The position numbers were made by a program, and so were the translations under genes. The notes beneath the pieces were generated by a model. That model was not told where the DNA came from. It saw nothing but the letters and a program-made list of their open reading frames with translations, and did not search any database. Positions 58,210 to 64,000 of a stretch of 64,000 nt of DNA are shown here, in pieces. The stretch spans positions 9,269,366 through 9,333,365 of the forward strand of contig OZ024892.1 of NCBI GenBank assembly GCA_964017195.1, read 5' to 3'. The stretch's first letter is position 1, and each line of letters begins with the position of its first letter. Source of the DNA: Siderastrea radians (lineage: Eukaryota; Cnidaria; Anthozoa; Scleractinia; Rhizangiidae).

Positions 58210-61200
58210 CACTCAAAGATGCTAATTAATCAGTCGGGATAACAACGTTGAGTGATCTTAAAAGGTCTAAGAACACTTTGGATAATTAGTAATAAGCGTT
58301 TGAATTATGGGTTTTTCGGAGCCCTTTGATTGAGCCGTCGAAAGAGAACCCTTCGGAAGGTAGGGTTTTTATTTTGGAGTGTGACTCCCCTAAGCTTGGT
58401 AGATACTACTATTATTGTTACGACAGAGAGACGCCTTTAATTTATGATAATCATAGTTACTCTCTGCAGGTGGAGAGGCGAATAAATTAATGTGCAGTTT
58501 TTGGTAATTTATTTAGTGCCAGTGCATATGTCAGGCATGTATGACGAACATAATAATTATGTTTGGGAACAGCAAGGCAAGAGGACTTCGAAGTTATAAG
58601 AAAAATCGTTAAGTATTCTTTCTTAGTAGTTTGTGTAAGATCCAAAGATTACACTGCCTGGCTATTTTGTCATTTGAAGTATTAAAAATTATTAATCTCG
58701 TACCTAGATCTTCCATAGTCAAGAGACTCACATTTCAGAACATAAAAGTAAGATTTGATTACGATATTAAAAATACGCTCTATATACGAGCCGAACTGAA
58801 TTCTCGTAAAATGTTCAAGGAAGAGTTTAGCGCCTCTATCTTGCAAGGTATCGCAAACCTCTTGGCATCTCTAATAGAGCGCGGTTTTCCTTGGAGAGTG
58901 CTGTTAAGTGCTTTGCTATTGGTGACATGTATTTTAAACCTTTAGCTACCTAGAAACTGTTTCCCTTTGTAACGGTTGCACAGTAATTCAGTACTCGCTG
59001 TTGCAAACCTCTCACCGTGTCGAACGGAAGGTCGTTTTACTTAGGCACTGTTGTGTTGGGAAAAAAAACTCAGTCGGGGGGAAGCTCAATTGAAGGAGAG
59101 CTTCAAAGCCCGACTCAAACTTAAAGAAAAGAACGCACGTATATTATTTTTGTAAGGTTGCAGATTTTTATTTGTTCAACAATTATTAGCGTGTAAATGT
59201 TGTGTAGTTTAGTATATTTATTCTTACTTGTGGAATGGTAAGTTATCCTAAGCCTGTTGTGCTTTTGCGACTGCGCAGGCTATAAGAAATATAATAGTTG
59301 CTAGTGAAATGGTACGTTACTGTTAATAGCGGCTTTTGAGGAACTTTCACGCCTGTCGATTAGACCGTGTGTAATCACACGGTTGATAGGGACGTAATTT
59401 TGTTAGATATTCTGTTTACAGTCCCGTCCCATCTTTGGGAGGGTTGCATTTTACAGGATAATTAAAACATTAGATTTAATTGAAGTGAGAGTGCAAATAA
59501 ATATTGAAACCAAGAGTTTAGTGTTGCTTTCAGCACTAGAGGAGCGGTTATCGCTCACCCTGTAGCTCAAAGACCAATTACATGTAAGAGTTGCATAAAG
59601 TGGTGCTAACTTGTAACTTTCGTAAGTGTGTGGATAGTACCTGTGGCTGAAATCCTGAAGTATGACCATTCAGATGAGAATTGTTGAGCTGTACTTTCTT
59701 GTGGTGCTGTTTGTTATGGCGGGCGAGTGGTTCTTCCTCTTTAAGTCGGTGGATGAAATCCGAAGGTGTGACTATTCAATGTCAATATCGATAACGAATA
59801 TCGCCAAAAAATACAAATATCGATAAATACCGTGCTGGTATCGGATCGATTTAAAAACCTGGCATCGGCCGACACCTTACTAAGCGTGATCTTTGGTGGC
59901 TTGCAGGAGAGAAGAGAAGGCTGGTTTCCATATGATCGCTACGATCGCTTGAAAAAAGGTTCTGCATTCATTGTGATCATGTGGAAACCACTATATGCTC
60001 TAGCAATCGTAGCGATCACGTGGAAACCAGCCTATATGGAAACTGCTCAACGAAGTCGGAAAGATCGCTCTACTTTTTTTGTAGCGATCATGTGGAAACC
60101 AGCCTTAATATTCCGCAAAAACCTAGAGGCGGAAGCCAACAAAAAAGGGAGGAATGTGGGTATAAAGGGTGCGGAAAACGGGAAGTTTGAATCCCCTTGT
60201 CCCCGCCGCCCCCGACTTCCCTGACTCCCGAGAGAAACGACCAGAGGAGACAGTTTAACATCAGGCTGAACTGCTCTTGTTTTACTCGCCGAGAAAAGTC
60301 ACACGCTAAGAGGGAAAAAAGATCAGAAACTGAACCGGGTGGTGCCGTTGGCTATTTCACCCGTGCGCTAGCCTTATGCACCTGTCAGTGGTTTGCCCCA
60401 GGATGGGGGGGGGGGAGCGGGTAACACACGGGAATTTGACTTCGTGAAGCTCTACCTGGGTAGGGATTTTGACAACCACAACAGTCCCCTGGCTGGGTGG
60501 AAAATTTGACTTGGTCGCCATCTTGGAAAGTGGAGAGGGCCTAGGAATGAGTGGTCCACCATCTTGGAAAACACCCAGAAGTCGTTGGATGAGCCTCCCA
60601 CATTCTTTGCTTGGCCTTTCTTGTAAGGAGCATCTTGATGTTTTTAAAGCAAAAAAATGTTGTTTTTAGCACCCGTCAGTGGAAAATGTTAAATTCCCTT
60701 GGGGTTGCCCACACCCCCCACCCCCCATCCTGGGGCAAACAATTGATAGCCATGATAGGTGCATTATTTCCACCCCTCCAGCCTGTAAACCTTTTTCTGG
60801 CTCTTTCTTCCAAAGCATTCTCCCCACCCCTCCCCGCTCAGTCGAAAGTACGGCAAGTAGAGAGAAACACCGCAGAGAAACTAAACTATATTTAGATCCT
60901 CCGCATAAGGCGGAACTAGTAGCGAGGCCCTTTTAGGGGGACTATGGATGTTGCTAGTCAGAATTTCAAAACCCTTCGTTTCACGTATTGAGGAGGAAGC
61001 CATGTCCCTGTCGGTATTTCACTATCGTTTTTGCGCTTGTCTTCGTCGCTGTCGCAGTTTCAATCCATCTTTGTGTCGTTTGTCGCCATTTCATCTGTCT
61101 TATGTCGCTGTTTCAAGGCCGTGTCGCTTGTCGGAATTTACCCTAACAGGGCCTCAGTAGCGGCAACTGTAAACAAACGTAAACAAAAACACCCTCCCAC

Positions 61201-61711
61201 CCGTTGCTTTTGCATGCTGTAGAACAATGTCAGTAAAGTACAACAAACGAAAATGCTGCACACATACGTGGGATCTTAAACAGACCTTATCAGCCCAAAA
61301 ACACTTAAAATGACAAACAGCAGCAAGACTGGTCTGACTACGTAGAAAGATTAACTTTGCAAGACATCAACCCTTCCGTCGTTCGGGGGGCGTGCGTCCT
61401 CGTTTAGGGCTTTTGACAGAATGTACGGGTATTTTTACGGCATTTTCGCCATCTTGCTTTGCCGTACTGCTGAGCCCTAAGAAGAGCGAAAAAGCTGTCT
61501 ACGGCTGCAACCCTGCTCTGTTGAAGTTCTGTCAGTGTCGTGTTGACGATGTCTTGTAAAGTTAATCTCTCTACCTATAGTCAAATCAGCCTTGCTGCAT
61601 GTCAGTCTCTTGACAGCATGCTGTCTGCTACGATACACCGATTCAGCCTAAGACCGGAAGTTACATGAAAGCGAGGCTTAAGGGCTATCGCTCGCGCGAA
61701 ACTCAAAAATC
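58210..61711. other. 3' flank and intergenic region: possible poly(A) signal and small inverted repeats, no gene
   Basis: The first AATAAA after the TOGARAM stop is at 58481-58486, about 270 bp downstream. 59925-60110 carries GGCTGGTTTCCATATGATCGCTACGATCG, mirrored twice by GATCAYGTGGAAACCAGCC. 60391-60740 is bounded by GTTTGCCCCAGGATGG / CCATCCTGGGGCAAAC. The frame at 58631-58945 has no recognisable domain and is probably untranslated. Confidence 0.5.
58481..58486 (+). promoter_or_regulatory. Candidate polyadenylation signal of TOGARAM
   Basis: First canonical AATAAA in the 3' flank. No independent evidence of cleavage. Confidence 0.35.
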
Positions 61712-64000
61712 ATGGCGGAAAACACCGAGGCTTACCTTACACCAGAAGATATTCCGTGTTCATCCATGAGAAATGGAGAGGACATAAGTAAGTGGACAAT
61801 TCCACAGTTAAAATTTTGGCTGAAGTGCCGAAGACTTAACGAACAGGGGCTAAAAGAAAGGTCTTGTCGAAAAGTAAGTTTCGTAACATAAACACTACTA
61901 TCTAAGTTTCCGCGCTAGTCAATACAATTTCGTTTTCATTTAAAACTTCACTCCTCTGCCTTTAACTTTAACATTTCTTTCTTTCCTGGGGCAGGGTAAA
62001 GGCATTCAACTCGATTCCTTACTACAGAGATAAAGTTTACGACCCTGACCCTGAGAGGAGCTACACGAAAGCAAAGCTTGAAAAGTTCAAGACCTCTAAT
62101 ACTGCAACAGTCCAGAGCGAGCTCAGCGAGCAAGCAAGTTCGTGTAGTTTGATTTTAGACACCTTCCCGCCAGACGAGGGTACGCAATTTTCAGAGGACT
62201 TTTCTGTTTTACCTCCATTTGTGCCTATGGATGCTTTCGAGCAGGTAAAGAATTCTGGTAAATCAATGAAGAAATTTACCAATGCAGACGTTGTTATAAA
62301 CTCAAATGACAAAGGCCTTCGTATGATGAACTTTGTACACGATTTGCAAGTGTACAATAACACGGAAAATAATATCATATACGTCTGTGCTTGTTGTTGG
62401 GCTTCCTATAAGAGGAACCTTAAATACAAGCTAAAAATAGTTTGTAACCAAAGGGGGAACCCAAAGATTCTTGCAGCAAAGTGTGATAGGTAGTGTCCGG
62501 CTTCCAACAGTGGATGTTGTTGTCATGTCATGGCTCTCATTTGGAAATTCGAGGACATGACAAGGAAGTCAGAGCTAAAAAATGTCACTCCTGACAACAG
62601 ATGCTGCATATCAAAGCCAAGGGAATGGGGAAAAGGGAGTAAACGAGAAGTAGAGTTCACTCCAGTGATGGCTTCAAAAATTACAAAACCAAGACATGCG
62701 TCTGACTTAGCTGGCAGGAAGGGGAGGAGTATTGAGTCTCAGTTTTATGATCCCAGACCACCTAAGTCCCGGAAGCTTGATGTTGATGGAATTGTTAAGC
62801 TGAGACAAGATCTTCAGGAAATTTATGCCCGTATACCCTTTGCTGTTATGTTACCAGAGTTAAAGACAATTCCACATTAATGACTACAGTTGGCACTGTT
62901 GCTAAAGGTTCAACGATTCACAAGCAACTTCAAGATAACACCCGGCCTCCAACTTTGATAGCACCCTATTTTAGTAGTACCCCCCCCCTCCCTGCTGGTA
63001 AAGAAAATGTGAATCCTGTCTTCAGTACAACCCACTTTACCACAGAAACAACACTAGACACTCATGGGCAAGGATTGAATCCACATTCAAGTTTGAATCA
63101 TGAATCATCTGCTCCACTCTCCACCGTGCAGAATGAATCAGATTTGTCACCCCTTTTCACTCCCCCTTTTGGAAAAGGTGAGCCACAGCTGTGGCAGATA
63201 TTAGATTCTAATGCTAATACCAACAGCTAGAACAGAATACTTCAAGTTTTATTGCAACCACAACTTGTGCCTCTGAAGTACAACTGCTAACAACACAAAC
63301 AAAAACATTATTTATTGAAACTCTTACAGACAAGCAAAAGCAAATTGAAATGGCAACAAGAGGGCAATAAACGAACCCTACTTGGTTTGAACAAAAGCAA
63401 AACAGAATAACTGCCAGTATCTGTAAAGATGTGTTTTCTCATATGCAAAAACAAGGGTCAAAAATGCCAGAAAATCTAGTTAAAAAAATCACTAGACTCT
63501 GAGAGGAGCACCCCACAATCTTGTCAGCTATTCACAAGCTAAAAAACTTAACTATAAAAGTAAAGGATTGATTTTTGGTATTGAAAATGAACCTGTGGCA
63601 GCTGATAGGTACAAAGAATACCTGGCATCAAGGAAGTAACAGCTCAAGAGGTTGGCTTAATTGTAGACAAAGAAAATGATGTTCTTGCAGCAAGCCCTGA
63701 TAGAATTGCAACAATAGTGTATGCCAGTGGTGACATTGAGCACAGAAATGTGGAAATAAAATGCTTAGAGTCCAAGCAGGATATGTCACCAGAGGCTGCA
63801 ATAAAAGGTGATCAAAAGGAAAGCAATTTCCCTGTAATGGAAACAAACTCTTTCTTTGTAGTAAAAGAAAGGCATAAATATTGGTTTCAAACCCAGATGC
63901 AAATGGGGGTCAGTGGAATTCCATTGACTGACTTTGTCATATTTACTGTAACATTTCCAGTTTTGGTTCTCAAGGTCACATCATCGTCAAGATGGGAGGA
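61712..64000 (+). pseudogene. SAP - SWIM zinc finger - YqaJ-type exonuclease gene, degraded, runs off the right edge
   Basis: Exon 1 (61712-61860) MAENTEAYLTPEDIP then a SAP-like helix pair, WTIPQLKFWLKCRRLNEQGL. Spliced to 61995 it continues KERVKAFNSIPYYRDKVYDP and a long region to a SWIM-like motif near 62480-62540. There a TAG (62491-62493) and a short insertion sit between the first two Cys (KCDR, stop, CPASNSGCCCHVMALIW). After a TAA (62878-62880) the frame shifts. Around 63290-63500 come TRGQ, stop, NPTWFEQKQNRITASICKD. Around 63560-63990 the YqaJ core appears in two frames: FGIENEPVAADRYKEYL, then GLIVDKENDVLAASPDRI, VEIKC and YWFQTQMQMGVSG. All the conserved blocks are present but at least three stops and three frameshifts separate them. 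Intron retention argues against a retrocopy. Confidence 0.75.

Noticed and set aside
58631..58945. 104-codon plus-strand frame after TOGARAM
   Set aside because: No recognisable domain or splice context; lies just past a plausible poly(A) signal.

Overview
The window is animal nuclear DNA. It holds two long, intron-rich genes with GT/AG junctions that keep frame, plus a dense load of DNA-transposon relics, a Penelope-like element, a LINE tail, tRNA-derived SINE pieces and simple repeats. Gene content and repeat style suggest a cnidarian, most likely an anthozoan such as a stony coral. That taxonomic call is an inference; the eukaryotic multi-exon structure is seen directly. No bacterial operon, CRISPR array or complete tRNA/rRNA gene was found.

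Layout. (1) Minus strand, 20900 down past the left edge: 11 exons of a fused hydantoinase/oxoprolinase-DUF917 (S-methyl-thiohydantoin desulfurase-like) protein, about 859 residues in the window, with the last exon(s) outside. Its introns hold a 79/63-bp satellite (about 1300-1905), decayed partial copies of one of its own exons (2312-2530), a long CAT microsatellite (4741-4940), and in the 9.3-kb intron 2 a TTAA-flanked element of about 7.9 kb that itself contains a second TTAA-flanked element. (2) 20901-31122: a head-to-head intergenic region of transposon debris, including a Penelope-like GIY-YIG fragment split by a 1.3-kb near-perfect foldback element with an 11-bp target duplication. (3) Plus strand 31123-58209: a complete 20-exon TOGARAM1/crescerin-like gene, about 2017 codons, with four TOG arrays, a three-copy Tyr-containing linker motif, and a long acidic plus coiled-coil segment. 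Its introns contain at least ten inverted-repeat elements, some nested three deep. (4) 58210-61711: intergenic with small inverted-repeat elements. (5) 61712 to the right edge: a degraded SAP-SWIM-YqaJ gene with stops and frameshifts.

The hydantoinase-DUF917 gene is probably a cytosolic enzyme acting on hydantoin- or thiohydantoin-like rings. TOGARAM is a ciliary microtubule regulator. Nothing links the two functionally; they are only divergent neighbours about 10 kb apart. Exon coordinates were derived by hand from splice motifs, frame continuity and family similarity, and have not been checked against transcripts.
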